From contig JAURXG010000688.1 in NCBI GenBank assembly GCA_030654555.1, positions 1 to 24,908 on the forward strand: a DNA stretch of 24,908 nt, written 5' to 3'. Positions 16,586 to 23,589 of this stretch are shown in pieces (within the stretch, counting starts at the first letter, position 1; every line of letters starts with the position of its first letter). The notes under the pieces were generated by a model. It saw only the letters and a program-made list of their open reading frames with translations. It ran no database searches and had not been told where the DNA came from. Made by a program: the position numbers and the translations under genes. This DNA comes from Aquabacterium sp. (GTDB lineage Bacteria; Pseudomonadota; Gammaproteobacteria; Burkholderiales; Burkholderiaceae_C).

Positions 16586-17791
16586 ATGACCATTCCAGCA
16601 TCCGGAGCCCGTGCGCGCCAGCGCAGCATTCGAGGCCAGGCCGCCATCGTTGGCGCGGGCCGATCAGAGGTCGGGCGCGTGCCCGGCAAGAGCGTGATGG
16701 CGCTGGCCTCGCTGGCCGCCAAGGCCGCACTGGCCGATGCCGGTATCGAGCGCTCGCAGATCGACGGTGTGCTGACCAGCGTGGCCTTCGCGGCGCCGTT
16801 TCATCGCTTCAGCGTGGCGTTCAGTGAGTACTTCGGCATCGTGCCGACGTTTTCGAACACGCTGCAGGTGTCGGGCGCGACGGCAGCCACGATGTTCAAC
16901 ATTGCTGCGGCGGCCGTCGCCGGCGGCTTGGCCGAGAATGTCCTCGTGCTCGGCGCCGACAGCTTGCTCACAGGCTTGTCACCCGACCTGGCCTTGCGTT
17001 CAATGACCGAGAGCCGCGACCAGCAGTACGAGATGCCGTTCGGCATCCCCGTGGCCAACACCTTCGCGATGACGGCGCACCGCCACATGAAGGACTTCGG
17101 CACCACTGCCGAACAGTTCGCCAAGGTGGCGGTGATTCACCGTGAACACGCGATGCGCACGCCCGGCGCGCAGATGACTGCGCCGATCACGGTGGACGAT
17201 GTGCTCAATTCCGGTTGGGTCACCACGCCCTATCACAAGCTCGACTGTTCGTTGATCTCGGATGGCGCGGTGGCCTTCGTGGTCAGCTCAGCTGACCGCG
17301 TGGGAGCCTTCAAGGCCAAGCCGATTTACATCCTGGGCGGTGGGGAGTGCTACACCCACGAACACATCTTCTTGATGCCATCGGTGACGACGACCGGCGC
17401 CGTGCAGTCCAGCGGCAAGGCCTATGCGATGGCTGGCTGCTCGCCCAAGGAGATCGACGTTGCCGGCGTCTATGACTGCTTCACAGGCACCGTGATCATG
17501 ATGCTGGAAGACCTGGGCTTTTGTCCCAAAGGCGAGGGTGGGCGCTTTGTCGATGACCGGGAGATCACCTATGGCGGCAGCATTCCGTGCAACACCCACG
17601 GTGGGCTGTTGTCCTATGCCCATCCGGGCATGCCGGGCTCGCTGCTGCACTTCCTGGAAGTGGTGCAGCAGCTGCGCGGCGACTGCGGCGAGCGCCAGGT
17701 GCCAGGCGCCGAACTGGGCCTGGTGCACAGCCTGGGTGCCGGTTTCGCGACCCAGGCAACAACCATACTCGGCACGGAGGCCACACTGTGA
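16586..17791 (+). CDS. thiolase-family protein lacking the nucleophilic cysteine (SCP2/Ltp-like)
   Basis: A 401-residue member of the thiolase superfamily, closest in style to SCP2-thiolase/lipid-transfer proteins (AAIVGAGRSEVG near the N terminus). At the place of the thiolase nucleophile loop (Cys-Ala-Ser-Gly) it reads LQVSGATAA (93-101), so the acylated cysteine is missing. The other hallmarks remain: YDCFTGT at 296-302, CNTHGGLLSYAHPG at 335-348 with His338, and a glycine-rich C-terminal SLGAGFATQ loop. AAGGA lies 6 bases before the ATG. The next gene overlaps by GTGA and encodes a DUF35 protein, the usual partner of such thiolase-like proteins, as in the Ltp2/ChsH2 side-chain aldolase of steroid degradation. 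A retro-aldol or other acyl-CoA C-C cleaving or forming reaction is therefore more likely than classical thiolysis. The substrate is unknown. Confidence 0.9.
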   Translation: MTIPASGARARQRSIRGQAAIVGAGRSEVGRVPGKSVMALASLAAKAALADAGIERSQIDGVLTSVAFAAPFHRFSVAFSEYFGIVPTFSNTLQVSGATAATMFNIAAAAVAGGLAENVLVLGADSLLTGLSPDLALRSMTESRDQQYEMPFGIPVANTFAMTAHRHMKDFGTTAEQFAKVAVIHREHAMRTPGAQMTAPITVDDVLNSGWVTTPYHKLDCSLISDGAVAFVVSSADRVGAFKAKPIYILGGGECYTHEHIFLMPSVTTTGAVQSSGKAYAMAGCSPKEIDVAGVYDCFTGTVIMMLEDLGFCPKGEGGRFVDDREITYGGSIPCNTHGGLLSYAHPGMPGSLLHFLEVVQQLRGDCGERQVPGAELGLVHSLGAGFATQATTILGTEATL

Positions 17792-18219
17792 GACGCATTG
17801 ACCCCAAGGAAGCGCACATCAAGCCCCTTCCCACGCCCGATTCGGATTCGCAGGCTTACTGGCAGGGGTTGAAGGACGGACAACTGCTGCTGCAACACTG
17901 CACGGCCTGCGGCCATGTGCAGTTCTACCAGCAGGCGATCTGCCGTCACTGCGGCAGTGAGTCCATCGAACATCGTGCTGCCAGCGGACGCGGCACGGTG
18001 CACTCGTTCAGCGTGGTGCACCGTGCGCCGGGGCCTGCCTTCAAACAGGACACGCCTTACGCAGTGCTGCTGGTCGAGTTGGCCGAAGGGCCGCGAATGA
18101 TCAGTTCGCTGGTTGACGCCGATCCGATGGCCGTGCAGTTCGACATGCCCGTGGAACTGGCCTGCGAGGCGGTCAACGACCAGGTCGTGTTGCCGCGATT
18201 CCGGCCGATTCGCCGCTGA
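17788..18219 (+). CDS. DUF35 zinc-ribbon/OB-fold protein, partner of the thiolase-like protein
   Basis: A 143-residue protein with a helical N terminus, a rubredoxin-like zinc ribbon (Cys38, Cys41, Cys52 and Cys55 in CTACG and CRHCG) and an OB-fold (about 62-140) beginning GRGTVHSFSVVHR. The GTG start at 17788 is well supported: GGAGG lies 7 bases upstream, and the start overlaps the stop of the thiolase-like gene (GTGA). DUF35 proteins form complexes with thiolase-like or HMG-CoA-synthase-like proteins and help position or channel CoA substrates, so the pair almost certainly works as one enzyme. It ends shortly before the terminator of the converging porin gene. All four zinc ligands are present and the length is normal for the family. 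Confidence 0.92.
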   Translation: MRRIDPKEAHIKPLPTPDSDSQAYWQGLKDGQLLLQHCTACGHVQFYQQAICRHCGSESIEHRAASGRGTVHSFSVVHRAPGPAFKQDTPYAVLLVELAEGPRMISSLVDADPMAVQFDMPVELACEAVNDQVVLPRFRPIRR

Positions 18220-18230
18220 CGACTAGGAAC

Positions 18231-18261
18231 AAAAAAACGGCGGGAGTTGCCTGCCCGCCGT
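18231..18261 (-). terminator. intrinsic terminator of the porin gene
   Basis: An 8-bp perfect stem (ACGGCGGG at 18237-18244 with CCCGCCGT at 18254-18261) has a 9-base loop. Read on the minus strand it is followed by seven T (18231-18237). It lies 40 bp after the porin stop. On the plus strand there is no T run, so it probably stops the thiolase/DUF35 transcript only weakly, if at all. Confidence 0.85.
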
Positions 18262-18300
18262 GTGAATGGTGCCTCCGCTGAGGGGGCAACCTAGGAAACA

Positions 18301-19395
18301 TCAGAAGCTGTGTCGCATGCCCATGGCAAGGCCATTGCTCTTGGCGTTGGCCACGATGACGTTGCCGGCCCCGGAGAAGTTCTGATTGCCCCACAGGGGC
18401 GCGAGCCCGAGGTCCTTGTTGTCGACGTGTCCGAACATGACGTAGAGGGCGCTCCGCTTGGAAAGCAGGTAGTCGGCATTCAGCACCAGCAGCTTGCTCG
18501 ACGTGGCCTTGCCGACCTTTTCATTGACCGTCCAGTACTGCACCGCCAGCGTCAGCAAGTCGGTTGCCTTGTAGCTGCCGCCGACTGTCCAGAGATTCGA
18601 GTTGACAAAACCCACCACGCCGTCGCTGTTGTCAACCTTGTCGGCCCCCGCGTGGAGCTTGAAGCTGCCGAAGTCGTAAGTGCCCGACAGGATCGTCCAG
18701 GTCACGCTTTTGCCGGCAAGGTTTTCGTCCTTCTGTGCGCTCAGTGAAACGGCGACCGGTCCCTGCAGGAAGCGCGCGTTGCCGCCGTAGCTCTTGCCAG
18801 TGACCCCTTCGCCCGCAGCAACGTGCACGGCGAAGTCAACAGGGCCCAGGCGCGGACTGTCGTAGCGAATCTGGTTGCTGTTCCAGAAGTCGTTGCTGAT
18901 GCCTTGGGACAGCAGCGTCAGGCCCATGCCGGTATTGATCCCGGAAGGGGTGGCGCTGAGTGTGGGCGCTTGCTTGATGACGGCTGCGGTGTAGTTGCGG
19001 CCCAGCGTGACCTCGCCGTACGATCCTTTGAGTCCGACATAGGAATTTCGGCGCCAGAAGGCTGCACCGGTTGCCGCGGCACATCCTGCGGCGGCGTTGC
19101 ATGCGCCCGAACTTGCACCCCCGGCGGCCGTGCCGTTCTTCGGGTCGATCGGCGACTCGAGGTTGAAGAATGCCAACAGACCGCCGCCGAGGTCTTCGGT
19201 GCCTCGCACGCCCCACCGCGAAGAACTTCCGGTATCGGAGTTGAGCTTGGTCATGCGATCGGTCGATGTCGCCGTTCTGCTGAACGCCGCGGGGGCGACG
19301 TCAAGCAATCCGTACAGCGTGACTGTGGATTGCCCGTGTGCCACTGCTGCGGCAGATGCGCCCACGGCGCCTAGCAAAAGCCTTCGATAGTTCAC
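18301..19395 (-). CDS. Gram-negative porin (Omp32/OmpC-type)
   Basis: A 364-residue outer-membrane trimeric beta-barrel porin of the beta-proteobacterial type. The signal peptide (about 1-21, NYRRLLLGAVGASAAAVAHG) is followed by the typical QSTVTLYGLLDV first strand, then SSRWGVRGTEDLGGGL and WRRNSYVGLKG. It ends RHSF with the terminal Phe needed for barrel assembly. The GTG start at 19395 is chosen because AAGGAG lies 8 bases upstream and the signal peptide begins there; a longer frame would add 38 residues of non-signal sequence. An extracellular loop holds two cysteines (Cys99, Cys105), which is uncommon for porins. It lies next to a Bug receptor gene and carries an operator-like site like that of the carboxylase operon, so it probably admits the substrate of that pathway. 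Confidence 0.94.
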   Translation of the reverse strand: MNYRRLLLGAVGASAAAVAHGQSTVTLYGLLDVAPAAFSRTATSTDRMTKLNSDTGSSSRWGVRGTEDLGGGLLAFFNLESPIDPKNGTAAGGASSGACNAAAGCAAATGAAFWRRNSYVGLKGSYGEVTLGRNYTAAVIKQAPTLSATPSGINTGMGLTLLSQGISNDFWNSNQIRYDSPRLGPVDFAVHVAAGEGVTGKSYGGNARFLQGPVAVSLSAQKDENLAGKSVTWTILSGTYDFGSFKLHAGADKVDNSDGVVGFVNSNLWTVGGSYKATDLLTLAVQYWTVNEKVGKATSSKLLVLNADYLLSKRSALYVMFGHVDNKDLGLAPLWGNQNFSGAGNVIVANAKSNGLAMGMRHSF

Positions 19396-19514
19396 TGTGT
19401 TTTCTCCTTGGTGGACTAAGAGCTGCTCCGCATAGCGGGGCGAAGGTAACTCACTGCATCGATTGGGCCGAAAGGCAGGGCGACCCTGTACCGCAATCGT
19501 TAACCGCAAACTAC

Positions 19515-19528
19515 CTAACGAACGATAG
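19515..19528. promoter_or_regulatory. operator-like near-palindrome upstream of the porin
   Basis: CTAACGAACGATAG shows one mismatch from a CTAAC/GTTAG inverted repeat. It matches the site before the carboxylase operon at 12 of 14 positions, and both are preceded by AC. It lies 119 bp upstream of the porin GTG, within a 358-bp gene-free stretch (19396-19753). The shared sequence and similar distance suggest the same, probably TetR-type, regulator. Confidence 0.5.
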
Positions 19529-19642
19529 TTTTATCAGGTCGAGTTGGTCCACGGTAGATACCCGATGGGCGTGAGGTAGGAATACCCGAGTGCGCCCCGT
19601 ATGAATGGCAAGAGGTGGCGGTCGATTGGACGCGTTGAAGTC

Positions 19643-19666
19643 GCGTGGGCGAGTGCAAGCCCACGC
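19643..19666. repeat. hairpin in the porin-Bug intergenic region
   Basis: Perfect 8-bp inverted repeat GCGTGGGC/GCCCACGC around an 8-base spacer, with no T run on either side. It lies in the gene-free stretch between the Bug receptor stop and the porin promoter region. It could be a secondary terminator or a processing site for the Bug receptor transcript. No open frame with family signatures is present here. Confidence 0.4.
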
Positions 19667-19718
19667 CGCAAGGAATCGCCCGCTGGCGAGCGTGCGAGGC
19701 GCTGACTTCGCTGGCGCA

Positions 19719-19749
19719 GGTCCGACTCGGATCAGGGCCGAGTCGGACC
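19719..19749 (-). terminator. strong hairpin just after the Bug receptor gene
   Basis: A perfect 12-bp stem (GGTCCGACTCGG with CCGAGTCGGACC) with a 7-base loop starts 5 bp past the stop codon of the Bug receptor gene. There is no T run on the minus strand, so it is either a non-canonical terminator or a 3'-end stabilising structure. The stem itself is unambiguous; its role is inferred from position. Confidence 0.6.
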
Positions 19750-19753
19750 AGGT

Positions 19754-20716
19754 TCACTCGCGTTTGATACCGGCTGCCGCGGCAGCGGCGGCATAGCGCC
19801 GAGTTTCGGCCTCGACAAAGGCGCCGAAGTCTTCCGGGCTGCCACCAATGGGCTCGACGCCCTGGGCGAGCAGTCGCTGGCGCGTCGTGCTCTCTCGCAG
19901 CCCCTGGGTCACGACGGCGCTGAGTTTGTCGAGCACGGACTTCGGCGTGCCGGCGCGCCCGACCAGACCGAGCCAGGAGTTGCCATTGAAGCCGGTGACC
20001 CCGGACTCGTTCAGCGTCGGAATGTCGGGCGCCGAAGTCGAACGCTGCAGGCCTGTGGCCGCGAGGGCGCGCAGCTTGCTTGCCTTCACATGCGGCGTGG
20101 CTGACAGCAAGTCAACGAACATCATCGAGATGTGGCCGGCCAGCACATCGTTCATCGCCGCCGCGCTTCCCTTGTAGGGTACATGCACGATGTCGATGCC
20201 GGCGGCCGCCTTGAGCATCTCGCCCGACAGGTGGTTGGACTGCCCGATGCCGGCCGAACCGAAGGTGATGCTGCCTGGCTTGGCCTTGGCCAGCGCGATC
20301 AGTTCCCGCAGGTTTCTGGCCGGCACGGAGGGATTCGTGACCAGCACGTTGGTCAGGTTGACGGTGTGCGTGACCGGCGCCAAGTCGCGAGCCGTGTCAT
20401 AGGGCATCTTCGCGTACACGCTGGGGTTGATGGCGTGGCTGGTCGCGACCACGGCGATCGTGTAGCCGTCAGGCGCCGACTTGGCAACGACGTCCGTCCC
20501 CAGGATGCTGCCGGCGCCAGGCACGTTCTGGATGACGACGGTCTGGCCCATCGTTTCCAGGATGCGGCCGACCGTGCGCCCGATCGTGTCGAGGATGCCG
20601 CCCGCCACCGAGGGGATGACCAGCGTGATCGGCCGCGTGGGGTAGTTCTCTTGTGCGGCCAGGGAGCCGGCGGCGAGAAGGGGCGTCGTCAGGAGCAAGC
20701 GTCGTACGGGGTCCAT
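19754..20716 (-). CDS. Bug/TctC-family tripartite tricarboxylate transporter substrate-binding protein
   Basis: A complete 320-residue periplasmic receptor. The signal peptide (RRLLLTTPLLAAGSLAA, about 5-21) is followed by YPTRPITLVIP and then the family motifs SAPDGYT, VHVPYKGSAAAMNDVLAGHI and WLGLVGRAGTPKSVLDKL. The start has GGAG 6 bases before the ATG. No TctA/TctB membrane genes are present, so it either shares a transporter encoded elsewhere or acts as a sensor-type receptor. It is divergent from the IclR-led acyl-CoA operon and may be under control of that IclR protein, which commonly regulates the neighbouring divergent gene. The ligand is presumably the acid degraded by the adjacent genes. 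It shares only family-level similarity with the truncated receptor at the left edge. Confidence 0.95.
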   Translation of the reverse strand: MDPVRRLLLTTPLLAAGSLAAQENYPTRPITLVIPSVAGGILDTIGRTVGRILETMGQTVVIQNVPGAGSILGTDVVAKSAPDGYTIAVVATSHAINPSVYAKMPYDTARDLAPVTHTVNLTNVLVTNPSVPARNLRELIALAKAKPGSITFGSAGIGQSNHLSGEMLKAAAGIDIVHVPYKGSAAAMNDVLAGHISMMFVDLLSATPHVKASKLRALAATGLQRSTSAPDIPTLNESGVTGFNGNSWLGLVGRAGTPKSVLDKLSAVVTQGLRESTTRQRLLAQGVEPIGGSPEDFGAFVEAETRRYAAAAAAAGIKRE

Positions 20717-20738
20717 GGGTGTCTCCAGAATTCTCTTG

Positions 20739-20766
20739 GGCGAAAAATGATCTCTAAGGCGAAAAA
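20739..20766. promoter_or_regulatory. direct repeat GGCGAAAAA in the Bug-IclR divergent promoter region
   Basis: Two copies of GGCGAAAAA (20739-20747 and 20758-20766) start 19 bp apart between the divergent Bug receptor and IclR genes. The pair lies where a regulator of both genes would bind. Whether the IclR protein recognises it cannot be told from sequence. Confidence 0.3.
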
Positions 20767-20835
20767 GTGTAGACGTGCGGCGTGTCCCATGTCAACATTG
20801 AGGGACTGGCAAAGTCAAGCCGCGACGGCTTTCTC

Positions 20836-21630
20836 ATGGACACTACCGCACCGCCGGACAAACCTGTAGGGGCCCTGATCAGTGGGCTGGCCGTTGTGCG
20901 ATATCTGTCGACGGCCGCTGCACCCGTTGGCGTCAGTCGCATCGCGCGTGACCTGGGCCTGAATTCCAGTACTTGTTTCAACCTGCTCAAGACGCTGGTG
21001 CACGAGCGATTGGCCACGTTCGACGAGGCCACCAAGACCTACCGGGTCGGGCTGGGGCTGGTCGAACTGGCCAAGGGTGCCCTCGAGACGGCGTCCTATG
21101 CGCGCCTGGTGCATCCGCACCTCGAATTGATCGCTGCCGCGCACCGCGTCACGGCCACGCTGTGGCACTGTGCATCCGATGACCGCGTGGTGCTGGTCGA
21201 CCGCGCCGACAACAACGCGACGATGCGGGTCCACATGAACGTCGGCCAGCGCCTGCCGATGTATATCTCCGCGCTCGGTCGCAGCTTGGCAGCCCATTCG
21301 GGCCTTTCGCGCAGCGCGCTGCGGGAGCGTGTCGACGTCCTGCGCTGGGACGATCCGCCCAGCTTCGAGGCCTACATGCGCAGTGTGAACGATGCGCTCA
21401 GCAAGGGCTACGCGGTGGATGCCGGTGGTTATGTCAAGGGCGTGACCAGCGTTTCCTCGGCCGTGCTCGATGCGGCCGGCGTACCCGTGATGGCGATCAG
21501 CGGCACCGGGTTCAGCGCCCAGCTGACGCGACCCGCCATCAAGGCGCTGGGCGAAGACCTGCGCGACCGGGCCGCGCTGGTGTCGCGCGCCTTGTCCGGC
21601 CCCGTACCCAAAGAAGAGGCTGAGCGATGA
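20836..21630 (+). CDS. IclR-family transcriptional regulator
   Basis: A 264-residue regulator with an N-terminal winged helix-turn-helix (about 12-70, including VSRIARDLGLNSSTCFNLLKTL) and a C-terminal IclR effector-binding domain (about 80-255, including MYISALGRSLAAHSG and GYAVDAGGYVKGVTSVSSAVLD). I chose the ATG at 20836 because the HTH then begins at the usual distance. A GTG at 20782 would give 282 residues, and neither has a strong ribosome-binding site. Its stop overlaps the ATG of the acyl-CoA dehydrogenase gene (ATGA), so it is the first gene of the catabolic operon. It is divergent from a Bug receptor gene. It probably controls both units in response to a pathway intermediate, as is usual for IclR proteins of aromatic and acyl catabolism; the effector is not predictable. 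Confidence 0.92.
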   Translation: MDTTAPPDKPVGALISGLAVVRYLSTAAAPVGVSRIARDLGLNSSTCFNLLKTLVHERLATFDEATKTYRVGLGLVELAKGALETASYARLVHPHLELIAAAHRVTATLWHCASDDRVVLVDRADNNATMRVHMNVGQRLPMYISALGRSLAAHSGLSRSALRERVDVLRWDDPPSFEAYMRSVNDALSKGYAVDAGGYVKGVTSVSSAVLDAAGVPVMAISGTGFSAQLTRPAIKALGEDLRDRAALVSRALSGPVPKEEAER

Positions 21631-22775
21631 GTCTGGATTTCCGTTTTTCCCCCGAACACGAAGCCGTGCGCGAGACCGTTCGCCGCATGTGCCGTGAAGA
21701 GCTGGCGCCGCTGGTCACGCAGGCCGAAGAAGAAGAGTCTTTCCCTTGCCAGGTGTTCCGCCGCTGGGGTGAGCTGGGTCTGCTTGGCGTGCGATACCCG
21801 GAAGCCGACGGCGGCAGTGGCATGGACAAGGTCAGCGACTGCATCGTGCGCGAGGAGCTGAGCTTCTGCAGCCAGGCCTTTGCGTCAAGCTGGTCGGCAC
21901 ATTCGCATCTGGGCATCTGGCCGATCTGGCGCGCCGGCACGCCCGAGCAGCGCGCGCGCTGCTTCGTGCCGGCGCTGGCGGGGCAGAAGATTGCCGCCTT
22001 CGCCTTGAGCGAGCCCGATGGTGGCTCGAACGTGCGCGCCTTGCGCACCAAGGCCACGCGCACGCCCGGAGGCTGGCGGCTGGACGGCAGCAAGCTCTAC
22101 ATCACCAACGCGCCCATCGCCGATTTCATGCTGGTGGCGGCGCGCACGCGGCCCGAGCTCACACCCGAGGCGATCAGCCTGTTCATCGTCGAACTGCCGA
22201 ACCCGGGCGTGGCCATGTCCAAGCTGCGCAAGGAAGGCATACGCGGCTCGGAGACGGCGCTGATCCACCTCGACAATGTGCTCGTGCCCGACGAGGCCCT
22301 GCTCGGCGGGCGCGAGGGCACCTACCCGGTGATCCTCGACTCGTTGAGCGAGAACCGCGTCGGCGTGGCCGCCAATGCGTTGGGCATGGCGCGTGCGGCC
22401 TACGAGGCGGCACTGGCCTTTGCGCGCGACCGCATCGTGGCCGGCAAGCGCATCGGTGACTACCAAGCCGTCGGCCACCGGCTGGCCGAGATGGCCGCGC
22501 AAATCGAGGCCGCGCGCTGGCTGGTCTATTACGGCGCCTGGCGCGTCGACCAGGGCACCCTGGATGCGGCCACCGCGGCCAAGGTCAAGCTGGTGGCCAG
22601 CGAGGCGGCGGTGTCCGTCAGCGAAGCCGCCATCCGCATTCACGGCGGCGCCGGGATCATGCGCGAATACCCGGTCGGCCGCATCCACCGCGATGCCCTG
22701 GTCTACGTGATCGGCGAGGGCACCAGCGACATCCAGCGCAACATCATTGCGCGCGACCTGGGGTTCAAGACATGA
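21627..22775 (+). CDS. acyl-CoA dehydrogenase (SCAD-like active site)
   Basis: A 382-residue FAD-dependent acyl-CoA dehydrogenase. The motif ALSEPDGGSNV is at about 126-136 and the C terminus carries IHGGAGIMREYPVGR and GEGTSDIQRNIIARDLG, with Glu364 in the place of the short-chain-type catalytic base. The position used by isovaleryl-CoA dehydrogenase reads SENRV, so the base is the C-terminal Glu, unlike the two canonical dehydrogenases of the minus-strand operon. Start and stop both overlap neighbours by ATGA (IclR upstream, crotonase downstream), which indicates tight translational coupling. It should make a 2-enoyl-CoA for the crotonase encoded next. Confidence 0.94.
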   Translation: MSLDFRFSPEHEAVRETVRRMCREELAPLVTQAEEEESFPCQVFRRWGELGLLGVRYPEADGGSGMDKVSDCIVREELSFCSQAFASSWSAHSHLGIWPIWRAGTPEQRARCFVPALAGQKIAAFALSEPDGGSNVRALRTKATRTPGGWRLDGSKLYITNAPIADFMLVAARTRPELTPEAISLFIVELPNPGVAMSKLRKEGIRGSETALIHLDNVLVPDEALLGGREGTYPVILDSLSENRVGVAANALGMARAAYEAALAFARDRIVAGKRIGDYQAVGHRLAEMAAQIEAARWLVYYGAWRVDQGTLDAATAAKVKLVASEAAVSVSEAAIRIHGGAGIMREYPVGRIHRDALVYVIGEGTSDIQRNIIARDLGFKT

Positions 22776-23587
22776 CAATCGCACCTTCCGTCCTGCGCGA
22801 GCGCCACGGCGCCACGCTCGTCATCCGGCTCAACAAGCCCGAAGCGCGCAATGCCTTCGACCTGGAAATGCGCCAGGGTATCGCCGAGGCCGTGTTCGAG
22901 GCCCGCGACAATCCCGAAGTGCGCGCCGTCGTCATCACCGGCTCGGGCAAGGCCTTCTGCGCCGGTGGCGACCTGAAGTCGCTGTCGGCCGAGAAGCGCC
23001 CCGTGTTCGCAGACCGTGACCGCATCCGTCGCCTTCATGTCTGGTTCCGCGAGCTGACCAACCTGGAAAAGCCGGTGATTGCCGCGGTGCATGGGCCGGC
23101 ATTCGGCGCCGGTTTCATCCTGGCGCTGGCCTGCGACTTCGTTCTCGCAGCGCCCAGCGCCCGCTTCTGTGCGGTGTTCACGCGCATGGGCCTGGTGCCG
23201 GACCTGGGCGCGTTCTACCTGCTGCCGCGCGTGGTGGGCCTGATGCGTGCCAAGGAACTGGTGTTCTCGGCGCGCGAGGTGGATGTGGACGAAGCGCGCT
23301 CGCTGGGTATCGTCTACGACGTGGTGCCCGAGGAGCGCCTGCTCGACGAAGCGCTGACCATGGCAGCGCGCTTCCACAGCGCGGCAACGCAGGCCATCGG
23401 CATCTCCAAGAACATCCTCAACCGCTCCTTCAACCTCGACCAGGACACGCTCGCCGAACTCGAGGCGGCAGCGCAGGCGATGGTGATGAAGACCGACTAC
23501 CACCACGACGCCGTGTCGCGCTTCGTCAACAAGCAGCCGCTGGCTTTCCAGTGGCCGGCCAAGCGCGTGCCCGGCGGCGGCAAGTGA
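22772..23587 (+). CDS. enoyl-CoA hydratase/isomerase (crotonase) family protein
   Basis: A 271-residue crotonase-fold protein. The oxyanion-hole segments are intact: CAGGDL at 63-68 and HGPAFGAGF at 107-115. The residue matching Glu144 of rat enoyl-CoA hydratase is not acidic (segment CAVFTRMGL), while Glu162 in AKELVFS matches Glu164. Asp144 in LVPDLG lies where PaaG-type isomerases carry an acid. The protein could therefore be an isomerase, a hydratase with a single acid, or another crotonase reaction, not a standard hydratase. It overlaps the dehydrogenase gene by ATGA and is followed 2 bp later by the E1 alpha gene. This fits a step acting on the enoyl-CoA made by the dehydrogenase. The family is certain; the exact reaction is open. 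Confidence 0.92.
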   Translation: MTIAPSVLRERHGATLVIRLNKPEARNAFDLEMRQGIAEAVFEARDNPEVRAVVITGSGKAFCAGGDLKSLSAEKRPVFADRDRIRRLHVWFRELTNLEKPVIAAVHGPAFGAGFILALACDFVLAAPSARFCAVFTRMGLVPDLGAFYLLPRVVGLMRAKELVFSAREVDVDEARSLGIVYDVVPEERLLDEALTMAARFHSAATQAIGISKNILNRSFNLDQDTLAELEAAAQAMVMKTDYHHDAVSRFVNKQPLAFQWPAKRVPGGGK

Positions 23588-23589
23588 GC

